From: Providencia rustigianii DSM 4541
GTDB lineage: Bacteria; Pseudomonadota; Gammaproteobacteria; Enterobacterales; Enterobacteriaceae
Assembly (NCBI RefSeq): GCF_000156395.1
Contig: NZ_GG703817.1
Coordinates: forward strand, 1,006,579 to 1,070,578
Direction: 5' to 3'
DNA: 64,000 nucleotides
The stretch's first letter is position 1; each line of letters opens with the position of its first letter. A program made the position numbers and the translations under genes. Positions 1-8,297 of the stretch are shown piece by piece. The notes beneath the pieces were generated by a model. That model had not been told where the DNA came from. It saw nothing but the letters and a program-made list of their open reading frames with translations, and did no database searches.

Positions 1-1
1 T

Positions 2-1990
2 AATATTTCAAATTATCATGATTATATTAAATTAATTAAAAATAAATATTCAATTAAATGTATTAATAAACACCAAGCTAATAAGCTAATCAATAAAATA
101 TCTACTCCTGCAATTTTATACGATACATATGGACAAGCATTTCTTCTTGCCAATCATAATCAAGATCAAGTCCTCATACAGCGATTTGGACAGTGTCCTC
201 CAGAAATTTTAACCTATAAAGAATTAGAAGAAATATGGAATGGTGATTGGTTAAAAGTTAAAATTAAACAAGAAAAATTTGATATTTCATGGTTTCAAAT
301 TGAATTCATGAAGTACCGTAAAATAATTATTTTGGTCTTGGTTTTTTCATTTATCTTGCAAATACTCGCCTTAGCATCTCCTATTGTTATGCAAGTTATT
401 ATGGATAAAGTACTCATTCATAGTAATTTTATGACTCTCGACTTATTAATTTTAGGTTTGATTATTGCCGCGATAATTGAAGTTATATTAAAAGGATTAC
501 GAGAGTATATTTATAATCACACAGTTAATCGGATTGATATTACATTAGGATTAAAGCTAGTTAATCATTTATTACATCTACCTATTCCATTTTTTAAAAA
601 TCGTCAAATTGGCGCTATCGTTACTCGAGTTAAAGAACTCGAAACTATTCGAGAATTTTTGACTAGTAGCTTTTTTACTTTATGTGTTGATGTCTTGTTT
701 TTATTTGTTTTTGTCTATGTGATGAGCCTACTGTCTAGTTCCCTCACTTGGCTATTTTTATGCTCAATTCCCTGCTATTTAATTGTCGCTTGGTGGCTAA
801 CACCCAAGATTGAAGCTGCGGCTCAGCAGCAATTTGCAAACATTGCTATAAATACATCATTTTTAACCGAAAGCATTAATGGAATTGAAACAGCGAAGAG
901 CCTCTCTATTGAGCCAAACTTCACTCGTCGTTGGGATCAGCAAACAGCCGATATGAGCCAAACTAATTTTGTCTCAGGGCAAATATCTTCACGCTCAGAG
1001 CATATTGTGATGGTCATTGAAAAAGTCACCAGCGCAATTATTTTATGGGTTGGGGCCGCTGAGGTTCTCGCTTTACAGCTGACTATAGGGCAATTTATTG
1101 CTTTTCATATGATGGTCAGCCATGCCAATCAACCATTAGTTAAGTTGGTAAAATTATGGGGAGATTATATTCGAACTAAAGTTGCCATCGAAAAACTATC
1201 CCAAATAATTAATTTACCTATAGAACAGAGTAAACAAGAAAAATACCTTCAGCTCACTGGCGATATCCAATTACATAATCTTAATTTTCGTTATCAACCC
1301 AATATGCCGTATATCCTGAATGACTTTAGCTTATCGATCAAAGCCGGGGAAACATTGGGAATAGTCGGGACATCTGGCTCAGGGAAAAGTACATTAGCAC
1401 GCTTAATTTTACGTCTCTATACGCCAGAAAAAGGCGCAATTTACTTGAATGGAGTGCCCATATCATCGATAAGTTTGAAAATATTAAGAAAACAAGTAGG
1501 CATCGTTCTGCAGGAAAACTTTCTATTTAATCAATCTGTTTTCCATAATATTGCACAAACTTCACCAAACGCATCAATGGATCAAGTCGTCCATGCAGCA
1601 AAAATGGCAGGGGCTCATGATTTTATTCTTAAACTTCCCATGGGTTATGACACTCTATTGGCTGAAGGAGGTTCTTCGCTATCAGGAGGACAACGTCAAC
1701 GTATCGCTATAGCCAGAACATTATTATCTGACCCCAAAATCATTATTTTTGATGAAGCCACCAGCGCCCTTGATGATGAATCGCAAGCCGTAATTCAAGA
1801 AAATATGCAAGAAATAGCAAAAGGCCGAACTATTATCACGATTGCCCATCGCTTATCAACTATTCGTAACCACCAACGAATTATCGTCATGCAGCAAGGT
1901 AAAATTACCGAGCAAGGTAGCCATCAACAATTAATTGATAACGATAAATTTTATAAGCATTTATGGACATTACAACAGTCCCTAAAATAA
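2..1990 (+). CDS. rtxB: RTX/MARTX toxin type I secretion ABC transporter RtxB (5' end outside window)
   Basis: Inner-membrane ABC exporter subunit of a type I secretion system for an RTX-type toxin. The frame is open from base 2, so the ATG at 308 is internal. The first ~100 visible residues resemble the end of the C39-like domain of HlyB-type exporters (for example GQAFLLANHNQDQVLIQRF). Hydrophobic membrane segments follow at about 308-1150. The ATPase domain has Walker A GTSGSGKST (near 1367), signature LSGGQRQR (near 1680), Walker B IIIFDEATSALD and an H-loop AHRLST. The stop is 17 bp before rtxD, so they look co-transcribed. Two ABC genes around one membrane-fusion gene is the MARTX exporter arrangement; by family precedent the toxin and acyltransferase genes should lie to the left. 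HlyB of a classical RTX system is the alternative. The exporter call is secure, the MARTX subtype likely. Confidence 0.9.
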   Translation, partial: NISNYHDYIKLIKNKYSIKCINKHQANKLINKISTPAILYDTYGQAFLLANHNQDQVLIQRFGQCPPEILTYKELEEIWNGDWLKVKIKQEKFDISWFQIEFMKYRKIIILVLVFSFILQILALASPIVMQVIMDKVLIHSNFMTLDLLILGLIIAAIIEVILKGLREYIYNHTVNRIDITLGLKLVNHLLHLPIPFFKNRQIGAIVTRVKELETIREFLTSSFFTLCVDVLFLFVFVYVMSLLSSSLTWLFLCSIPCYLIVAWWLTPKIEAAAQQQFANIAINTSFLTESINGIETAKSLSIEPNFTRRWDQQTADMSQTNFVSGQISSRSEHIVMVIEKVTSAIILWVGAAEVLALQLTIGQFIAFHMMVSHANQPLVKLVKLWGDYIRTKVAIEKLSQIINLPIEQSKQEKYLQLTGDIQLHNLNFRYQPNMPYILNDFSLSIKAGETLGIVGTSGSGKSTLARLILRLYTPEKGAIYLNGVPISSISLKILRKQVGIVLQENFLFNQSVFHNIAQTSPNASMDQVVHAAKMAGAHDFILKLPMGYDTLLAEGGSSLSGGQRQRIAIARTLLSDPKIIIFDEATSALDDESQAVIQENMQEIAKGRTIITIAHRLSTIRNHQRIIVMQQGKITEQGSHQQLIDNDKFYKHLWTLQQSLK

Positions 1991-2007
1991 TCACATGGAT
2001 GTGAAAT

Positions 2008-3336
2008 ATGAAACCAAAATCATCAAAAACTTGTTATAACAGTTTTTTACCCTCCCATTTGGCAATTTTAAAAACGCCTCCCTCTTATTTAGCTTTTACC
2101 CTAGCGGTTACTATCAGTATGGGCGTATTCATTGCATTAGCTTGGTCTTATTTTGGAAAGCTGGATATTCAAGCGACAACACAAGGAAAGTTAATTGTCT
2201 CAGGAAGAACCCAAACTATCCAAGCTTTTGAACTAAGCCGCTTACAACAAATTCATGTAGAAGATGGTCAACTTGTTCAGCAAGGTGACCCATTGCTGAG
2301 CGTCAAAGTACTCGGTGTTGATCAAGATATTTTAAGTTTACATTACCAAAAGAATTTTCATGCTAGTGAACAATTAATTCATCATGCGCTGATTCACCAG
2401 CAACATATTGAAGATACGCCACAATATATGCAGCTATCACTAACAGAACAGAAGAGAACTCAACTCAGTTATCAAACAATAAAAAAAGAATATGAAACCT
2501 TATTAAATGAAATTACCAATGAACTCCAACTTAACCGTGTTAATTATCACGCTAGAGAACGAGAACTCAAAGATATCAACACGTTAATGGGGAATATTAG
2601 GAAAAGGTTGAATGCTCATAATTCCCTTAGCCAAAAACAGCTGATTAGCCAAAAAGAGTTCTTAGAACAAGAGCGCGAGTTATTAATCGCTAAGAAAGAA
2701 AAAACCACCAAACAATCTGAGCTATCTATATTAGATAGTCAGCATCATTCTTTACAAGAAAAACTGGAGCGGATTAAAGCACAAAAATACCAAGAATGGC
2801 ATGAAAAAGCACAGCAAGCTGAATTTAAATTCGTCTCACTGGAACAAGAATTGATTAAAAATCAAGAACGGAATCAATTAGAAGTGATCCGAGCGCCTGT
2901 TGATGGAACAGTCCAACAAATAACAACATATACCCTTGGGGCTGTATTACAACCCGCCCAACAATTAATGGTAATAGTCCCAAATAACCATGTTCAATTA
3001 GCTGAAGTAAAAATACTTAACAAAGATATTGGCTTTATTCAAGAAGGGCTAAAAGCTGACGTTAAAATCGATGCATTTCCATATACTCGTTATGGCACGA
3101 TTGAGGGTGAGCTACTTTCTATCTCTAGAGACAGCACGTTGGATGAGAACTTAGGCTTAGTTTATTTAGCACAAATTGGTTTAACTAAAAAACAATTATT
3201 GGTGGAAGGAAAGCAAATTGAGTTAACCCCCGGTTTATCGATTGTTGCAGAAATTAAAACCGATAAACGTCGAATCATTGATTACTTACTCAGTCCAATT
3301 AATGAATATACATCCACTGCGATGAGAGAGAAATAA
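2008..3336 (+). CDS. rtxD: HlyD/RtxD-family membrane fusion protein of type I secretion
   Basis: Periplasmic adaptor linking the inner-membrane ABC transporters to an outer-membrane TolC-type channel. The 442-residue protein has a cytoplasmic N terminus, one membrane segment at about residues 30-50, a lipoyl-like half (about 55-95), a long charged helical coiled-coil hairpin (about 110-290, with many Q, E, K and L), and a beta-rich C-terminal part (about 290-420) with the second lipoyl half starting near APVDGTVQQI. Its length and layout fit HlyD/RtxD. It lies 17 bp after rtxB and 3 bp before rtxE, which suggests translational coupling. No tolC-like gene is present here, so the outer-membrane channel would be supplied from elsewhere. 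Confidence 0.92.
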   Translation: MKPKSSKTCYNSFLPSHLAILKTPPSYLAFTLAVTISMGVFIALAWSYFGKLDIQATTQGKLIVSGRTQTIQAFELSRLQQIHVEDGQLVQQGDPLLSVKVLGVDQDILSLHYQKNFHASEQLIHHALIHQQHIEDTPQYMQLSLTEQKRTQLSYQTIKKEYETLLNEITNELQLNRVNYHARERELKDINTLMGNIRKRLNAHNSLSQKQLISQKEFLEQERELLIAKKEKTTKQSELSILDSQHHSLQEKLERIKAQKYQEWHEKAQQAEFKFVSLEQELIKNQERNQLEVIRAPVDGTVQQITTYTLGAVLQPAQQLMVIVPNNHVQLAEVKILNKDIGFIQEGLKADVKIDAFPYTRYGTIEGELLSISRDSTLDENLGLVYLAQIGLTKKQLLVEGKQIELTPGLSIVAEIKTDKRRIIDYLLSPINEYTSTAMREK

Positions 3337-3339
3337 TCG

Positions 3340-5430
3340 ATGGAAGCGATAAATAATCACGGCTTGGAAGCCTTAGTGTGGATAGCTAATCATTATCAAA
3401 AAAACGTGACTAAAGAACAACTAATGCATGCCATTGGTATGCAAACTATTTCACCGACTGATTTAGAGCTCAGAGAATGTGCTCAAGTCATTGGCTATGA
3501 AACTCAGCAAGTTTCCCTAACCTACCAGCAATTGGCTCAAATCCCACTGCCGGCACTGATTTTTATCGATCAGCAATGGCATATTTTAACTCAAAACCAG
3601 CCATTGACCGTGATGTCAGCGCAAGGAAGTGAAATAGTCCAATGGCAGGATAATAATCAATTAGAATACCCCGTACTGCTCATTAAAGAGCAACTTGAGC
3701 CGGAACAAAAAAGAGCTTTTGGAATCGGTTGGTTTATCCCATCAATTATTCGTCAACGCTTTAAACTGAAAAATATTTTCATATTAGCTGCAATTGTACA
3801 GTTATTTGCCTTAATCAGCCCTTTATTATTTCAAAATCTTATTGATAAAGTTTTAGTCGGGCGCAGCTTACCAAATCTGCATATACTCGCTCTAGGAATA
3901 TTGGCTATTGCTATTGCAGAACCCATCTACAGCTTTATTCGAAATAAAATATTTAGTCATACTAGTTCCCAAATTAGTGCAGAACTATCAGGTAAGATTT
4001 ATCGCCATCTGATGGCATTACCACTAAATTATTTTACATTAAGACCTACGGGAAAAATTATTGCACGAGTTCGAGAGCTAGCCCATATCCGCCAATTTTT
4101 AACAGGCTCAACTCTCATGCTGTTTATTGATTTTATCTTTGTCATTTTATTTATTGCCGTGCTCTTTTCTTATAGCAGCATAATGACATGGCTATTAGTT
4201 GGCTCGATGGGTGTCTTTTTTATTCTTTGGATGATTTTAGGCCCCGTCATTCGCCAACAAACCGAGAAATCTTATCAAGCTGATGAAAACGGACTAACTT
4301 TTCTAACGGAATCCATTAGCGGTATTGAGACGATTAAAACCACCGCAACTGAGAAATATTTTTATCAACGCTGGCAAAAAATACTCAGTAAACAATTAAC
4401 CCAAAACTTCAAAGTATCCATACGCAGCGTAATTGCCACTCAGTTGATGACATTGGTCAGTAAAATCACAACGGCTCTGTTACTGTGGATTGGTGTTAAA
4501 GAAGTGCTCAACGGTAACATCACGCCAGGTGAACTCGTCGCCTACAATATGCTGAGCGCTCATGTGACTCAACCTGTATTACGCTTCGCACAAATTTGGC
4601 AGGATTTTCAACACACCATTATTTCACTACGCCGAGTTGGCGACATTTTAGATAAACCCATTGAGAACGAGCGAAAAGGTATTGCCAGCTCAGCTACCAT
4701 CCAAGGCCAAATTGAGTTTCAAAATATTCGCTTTCGTTATCAGCCAGAAACCCCTGAAGTATTAAATAATCTTAGCTTATCAATTAAAGCAGGAGAATTT
4801 ATTGGGATAACAGGGCCTTCTGGTTCGGGGAAAAGCACCCTAACCAAACTATTACAGCGGTTATACATTCCACAGCATGGGCAAGTTATTGTCGATGGTA
4901 TGGATTTAGCCGTCGCAGATACCGTCGCACTACGTCGACGAATGAGCGTGGTATTACAGGAAAGTACTTTGTTTGTCGGAACAATTGCAGAAAATATTCG
5001 ATTAAGCCTACCCCAAGCCAGTGATGAGCAAATTATTCGAGCGGCAAAATTAGCTGGAGCTTACGATTTTATTATGTCTTTACCTGACAATTTTAATTAC
5101 CCTTTATCAGAAAAAGGACTCAATTTATCTGGGGGGCAGCGACAACGGATTGCTTTAGCTCGCGCCCTACTCACTGAACCCGATATATTGATCCTCGATG
5201 AAGCGACATCAGCCTTAGATTATGAATCAGAGTCTGCCATCATGGCAAATATGCCAATGATAACTGAAGGGCGAACAGTCATTAGTATTGCACATCGGCT
5301 CAATACTATTATGGGGGCTGATAAAATTTATGTCATTCGCGATGGCGAAGTTGCAGAAGCAGATACTCACCAAAACCTGCTAAAACGAAATGGAATTTAT
5401 GCCAGTTTATGGCGGCAGCAAACCCACTAA
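3340..5430 (+). CDS. rtxE: Second type I secretion ABC transporter RtxE
   Basis: Second ABC exporter subunit of the same secretion system. The full 696-residue protein has an N-terminal C39-like domain (about 1-125), a six-helix membrane domain (about 145-440) and an ATPase domain (about 465-696) with Walker A GPSGSGKST, signature LSGGQRQR, Walker B ILILDEATSALD and H-loop AHRLNT. Where active C39 peptidases have a catalytic Cys, this protein reads GLEALVWIA, so the domain is probably a peptidase-dead substrate-binding domain as in HlyB. RtxB and RtxE act together as a heterodimer in MARTX systems (known for the family). It starts 3 bp after rtxD and ends just before a strong terminator, so it closes the operon. 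Confidence 0.92.
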   Translation: MEAINNHGLEALVWIANHYQKNVTKEQLMHAIGMQTISPTDLELRECAQVIGYETQQVSLTYQQLAQIPLPALIFIDQQWHILTQNQPLTVMSAQGSEIVQWQDNNQLEYPVLLIKEQLEPEQKRAFGIGWFIPSIIRQRFKLKNIFILAAIVQLFALISPLLFQNLIDKVLVGRSLPNLHILALGILAIAIAEPIYSFIRNKIFSHTSSQISAELSGKIYRHLMALPLNYFTLRPTGKIIARVRELAHIRQFLTGSTLMLFIDFIFVILFIAVLFSYSSIMTWLLVGSMGVFFILWMILGPVIRQQTEKSYQADENGLTFLTESISGIETIKTTATEKYFYQRWQKILSKQLTQNFKVSIRSVIATQLMTLVSKITTALLLWIGVKEVLNGNITPGELVAYNMLSAHVTQPVLRFAQIWQDFQHTIISLRRVGDILDKPIENERKGIASSATIQGQIEFQNIRFRYQPETPEVLNNLSLSIKAGEFIGITGPSGSGKSTLTKLLQRLYIPQHGQVIVDGMDLAVADTVALRRRMSVVLQESTLFVGTIAENIRLSLPQASDEQIIRAAKLAGAYDFIMSLPDNFNYPLSEKGLNLSGGQRQRIALARALLTEPDILILDEATSALDYESESAIMANMPMITEGRTVISIAHRLNTIMGADKIYVIRDGEVAEADTHQNLLKRNGIYASLWRQQTH

Positions 5431-5437
5431 TCAGATT

Positions 5438-5474
5438 AAAAAAGCATCACAGTCGATATTCGTGATGCTTTTTT
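5438..5474 (+). terminator. Rho-independent terminator of the rtx operon
   Basis: A perfect 13-bp inverted repeat (AAAAAAGCATCAC at 5438-5450 with its complement at 5462-5474) ends in a T run, immediately after rtxE. Confidence 0.9.
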
Positions 5475-5603
5475 CATAAAAGAGTTCTTTTTTTAATCTA
5501 TTAAATAGCTTAGCTAAGCATACACCTATAGCACTAGGGATTCAGCTAGGGTATCATTGCGCGCTGAATTACTGGCACACCCCTTCCTTTAGCAATAGTA
5601 GAT

Positions 5604-5897
5604 ATGGCAAAAGAACAAACTGATCGCACCACACTGGATTTGTTTGCTGAAGAACGCAGGCCTGGGCGACCAAAAACTAGTCCGTTATCGCGGGATGAGC
5701 AATTACGAATCAACAAGCGAAATCAACTAAGACGAGATAAAGTCAAAGGATTACGTCGCGTTGAGTTAAAATTAAATGAAGAAGCTGTCGCGGTCTTAAA
5801 TCAGTTAGCTGAAGAGAAAAACATAAGCCGTAGTGAGTTAATTGAAGAAATTTTAATGGCTCAACTTGAGCAGGTTAGTGAAATAGTTAACCGCTAG
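5604..5897 (+). CDS. ybfE: YbfE-type LexA-regulated small protein
   Basis: Small basic protein (97 aa) closely matching E. coli YbfE along its whole length, from MAKEQTDRTTLDLFAEERR to a helical C terminus. The C-terminal part (about 55-90) reads like a ribbon-helix-helix segment (ELKLNEEAVAVLNQLAEE, then a serine-initiated helix), so DNA binding is plausible but unproven. The position just before fldA-fur is the E. coli one. In E. coli the gene is LexA-regulated; I could not find a CTGT-N8-ACAG box in front of this copy. The 12-bp palindrome GCTTAGCTAAGC at 5508-5519 lies upstream and is of unknown role. Confidence 0.88.
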   Translation: MAKEQTDRTTLDLFAEERRPGRPKTSPLSRDEQLRINKRNQLRRDKVKGLRRVELKLNEEAVAVLNQLAEEKNISRSELIEEILMAQLEQVSEIVNR

Positions 5898-6049
5898 CTT
5901 CATCTGAATAAATCACACAAATTTGACAGACTTACACCGGGTTTTTCGCCAAAATAAGGCGTAAATTGTACCTATTTTCGTTCTATTTTAGTTTTAGCGA
6001 TAACAGAAAATTTTTCCGTCCGCTAGAAAAACAAGAGGTTAATCACTTT

Positions 6050-6577
6050 ATGGCAGTTATAGGCATTTTCTTCGGAAGTGACACAGGTAACACAGAAAAT
6101 ATTGCCAAAATGATCCAAGAAAGATTAGGCAAAGACGTAGCAGAAGTCCACGATATCGCTAAATGCACAAAAGAAGATATTGAAGCTTTTGACATTCTAC
6201 TGCTTGGCATCCCAACTTGGTACTATGGTGAAGCACAATGTGACTGGGATGATTTCTTCCCAACTCTGGAAGAAATTGACTTTAATGGCAAGCTAGTTGC
6301 ATTGTTTGGTTGTGGAGATCAAGAAGACTACGCTGAATATTTCTGCGATGCGATGGGCACTATCCGTGACATTATCGAACCTCGCGGTGCCGTGATCGTT
6401 GGCCATTGGTCAACGGAAGGTTACCATTTTGAGGCTTCTAAAGGAATGGCAGACGACAATCACTTTATTGGTTTAGCCATTGATGAAGACCGTCAACCTG
6501 AGTTAACGGAAGAACGTGTAGACGCGTGGGTAAAACAAATCTCTGAAGAAATGTCTCTGGCTGAAATTCTTGGTTAA
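6050..6577 (+). CDS. fldA: Flavodoxin 1
   Basis: FMN-binding low-potential electron carrier (175 aa) that serves ferredoxin/flavodoxin reductase and enzymes such as pyruvate formate-lyase activase and MetH in the cytoplasm. The phosphate-binding loop GSDTGNTEN lies near the N terminus, and the FMN-flanking segments PTWYYGEAQCDWDDF and GCGDQEDYAEYFCDAM are intact. I start at the ATG at 6050, after an AGAGG ribosome site at 6034-6038. This gives MAVIGIFFGSD and the normal family length; the frame is open 28 codons further upstream but that extension is not flavodoxin-like. fur follows on the same strand after a hairpin, as in E. coli. Confidence 0.96.
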   Translation: MAVIGIFFGSDTGNTENIAKMIQERLGKDVAEVHDIAKCTKEDIEAFDILLLGIPTWYYGEAQCDWDDFFPTLEEIDFNGKLVALFGCGDQEDYAEYFCDAMGTIRDIIEPRGAVIVGHWSTEGYHFEASKGMADDNHFIGLAIDEDRQPELTEERVDAWVKQISEEMSLAEILG

Positions 6578-6598
6578 GAATGACATTAGTTGCCAATT

Positions 6599-6658
6599 AA
6601 AAGCGTGATCCAGCAGATAAGATGTCGATTAGATATCCTATTATGGACACGCTTTTTG
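6599..6658 (+). terminator. Terminator after fldA
   Basis: AAAAGCGTG at 6599-6607 pairs with CACGCTTTT at 6648-6656, with a long internal loop and a short T run. It is less compact than a typical terminator. Confidence 0.6.
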
Positions 6659-6669
6659 AACATCATCAA

Positions 6670-6770
6670 AATAATGAGACAATGCATGGTTTCTATTTTT
6701 ATTTTCCATGCCTATAATTGTAAATCAGTTTAGAAGACAACTGGATTTTTGTTAAAAATGTCTCATTATT
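6670..6770. promoter_or_regulatory. Nested inverted repeats in the fldA-fur intergenic region
   Basis: AATAATGAGACA (6670-6681) and its perfect complement TGTCTCATTATT (6759-6770) lie about 80 bp apart in front of fur. A second inverted repeat, GCATGG/CCATGC, is nested between them. The area should contain the fur promoter. The repeats may be operator half-sites or a transcript hairpin; I did not see a convincing Fur box. Confidence 0.4.
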
Positions 6771-6806
6771 GTTAAATTTATGATTTAAGATACAGGACAA
6801 ACCCGC

Positions 6807-7253
6807 ATGACAGATAATAATAAAGCATTGAAAAATGCAGGACTCAAAGTCACTCTTCCGAGATTGAAGATTTTGGAAGTACTTCAGGAGCCTGAGTGCC
6901 ATCACGTCAGCGCGGAAGATCTCTATAAAAAGCTGATCGATATCGGTGAAGAAATTGGTTTAGCGACGGTATACCGCGTATTAAATCAGTTTGATGATGC
7001 AGGCATTGTAACTCGTCATAACTTCGAAGGTGGCAAATCTGTATTCGAATTGACCCAACAACATCACCATGACCATTTAATCTGCTTAGATTGTGGTAAA
7101 GTGATTGAGTTTACAGATGAGTCGATTGAGTCACGCCAAAGAGACATTGCAACACGTCACGGAATCAAACTGTCTAATCACAGTTTATATCTATACGGTC
7201 ACTGCGCTGAAGGTGACTGCCGTGATAATGCGGATGCTCACGAAGAAAAATAG
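6807..7253 (+). CDS. fur: Ferric uptake regulator Fur
   Basis: Fe(II)-responsive transcriptional regulator (148 aa) controlling iron acquisition genes. It has an N-terminal winged-helix domain (about 1-82; LKVTLPRLKILEVLQ to VYRVLNQFDDAGIV) and a C-terminal metal-binding and dimerisation domain with QQHHHDHLICLDCGKV, the regulatory His cluster plus the CxxC zinc site, and a second Cys pair near HCAEGDC. Length and motifs are those of enterobacterial Fur. It follows fldA, as in E. coli, with about 150 bp between a putative terminator and the start, which leaves room for its own promoter. Confidence 0.97.
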   Translation: MTDNNKALKNAGLKVTLPRLKILEVLQEPECHHVSAEDLYKKLIDIGEEIGLATVYRVLNQFDDAGIVTRHNFEGGKSVFELTQQHHHDHLICLDCGKVIEFTDESIESRQRDIATRHGIKLSNHSLYLYGHCAEGDCRDNADAHEEK

Positions 7254-7315
7254 TCACTTCGTGATTAATAATTTCTAATAAAGCTGCTCATTACTGCAAT
7301 AAGCACTTTAATATT

Positions 7316-7350
7316 AAAATACCCATCTAATGTTTATTAATGGGTATTTT
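7316..7350 (+). terminator. Terminator after fur
   Basis: Perfect 11-bp stem: AAAATACCCAT at 7316-7326 and ATGGGTATTTT at 7340-7350. Confidence 0.85.
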
Positions 7351-7511
7351 CACTTATATCTGCCAATAAACTTCTCCTTTTCATTCTAAATTTGTGTATC
7401 TGCGGCTATTTATAAAAAATAAACAACTTAATTTCCTCAGATAAAACTGAAATTATCTTCTATTCTTTAAATTGTTCTGTACTATTTTAATTTAAACTTA
7501 TTATCAAATTA

Positions 7512-8210
7512 ATGTGTAAGAGATTATGGAATGAAAAAACATATCTATTTCTTAATACTGGTTTTTTCTTCTGGCTTCTTACTTTGATAGCGTGGTTTTT
7601 TAGATATTCAACGGTTGCCATCATTGCGTTCATATCTTCAATCATCTGTTTAGCTTTATATTTCAATCATAAAAAGGTTAGCCACATGTTCAACAAAAAG
7701 CAAAGTAAGTCAGAACCCACCCCTACTATCAATAGAGAAGAAATCACATCCCAAGTAATAGAGGAAAAATCATTAGCATCAACGCCAGTGATTAGTGAAG
7801 ACAAAACCAATACCGTTATTGCTCGCGATGTTATTTTTGAAGGAAATATTACCTCCAATGAACAAGTCCATATTTATGGAAAAGTAATTGGCAATATCGT
7901 AGGTAAAAATAACACAGTTAAAATTATGCAAAACGGCCATGTTACCGGCAATATAACTAGCAGTGAATTATTAGTTAATGGCAAAGTTGAAGGTGAGTGC
8001 CTGTCCGAAACCATTAATATAGATACTAATGGTGAAATATACGGAACCATCCGTTATTCGAGTCTATCGATTAAAAAAGGGGGAGTATTCTCCGGTCATG
8101 CAGAAGTAAAATCAGCCACCAAAACTAACGATAATATCACCGTATTTAAAGAAAAATTAAAATTGGATGAACACCTTCAAAACCTAACGCCAGATGTTGG
8201 TTCACTCTAA
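7512..8210 (+). CDS. ccmA: Membrane-anchored bactofilin (CcmA-type cell-shape protein)
   Basis: Polymer-forming bactofilin-family protein (232 aa). Two hydrophobic segments (about residues 11-28 and 32-52) precede a charged linker (about 55-95) and a beta-helical bactofilin domain (about 100-205; glycine-spaced repeats such as GNITSNEQVHIYGKVIGNI and GEIYGTIRYSSLSIKKGG). The layout is that of Proteus mirabilis CcmA, a membrane protein affecting cell curvature and swarming. This is not the cytochrome c maturation CcmA. A second in-frame ATG at 7686 follows an AGG-rich stretch just past the membrane segments and could give a shorter product. It is absent from the E. coli fur region, so it marks the Proteus-Providencia group. 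It converges on ansB with a shared terminator. Confidence 0.75.
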   Translation: MCKRLWNEKTYLFLNTGFFFWLLTLIAWFFRYSTVAIIAFISSIICLALYFNHKKVSHMFNKKQSKSEPTPTINREEITSQVIEEKSLASTPVISEDKTNTVIARDVIFEGNITSNEQVHIYGKVIGNIVGKNNTVKIMQNGHVTGNITSSELLVNGKVEGECLSETINIDTNGEIYGTIRYSSLSIKKGGVFSGHAEVKSATKTNDNITVFKEKLKLDEHLQNLTPDVGSL

Positions 8211-8256
8211 TTTCGATAAAATATGCTTACTTAATAGAAACGCATTCATATTAATG

Positions 8257-8288
8257 AAGTAAAGGCGACATTGATGTCGCCTTTACTT
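8257..8288. terminator. Bidirectional terminator between ccmA and ansB
   Basis: Perfect 14-bp inverted repeat (AAGTAAAGGCGACA at 8257-8270, complement at 8275-8288) with a 4-nt loop, between convergent genes. Confidence 0.85.
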
Positions 8289-8297
8289 TAAGACAAA

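Noticed and set aside
308..1990. ATG at 308 as the start of the first transporter
   Set aside because: The same frame is open back to base 2 and encodes recognisable C39-like domain sequence.
6699..6905. Minus-strand frame across the fur promoter
   Set aside because: Overlaps fur and its regulatory repeats; composition is not protein-like.
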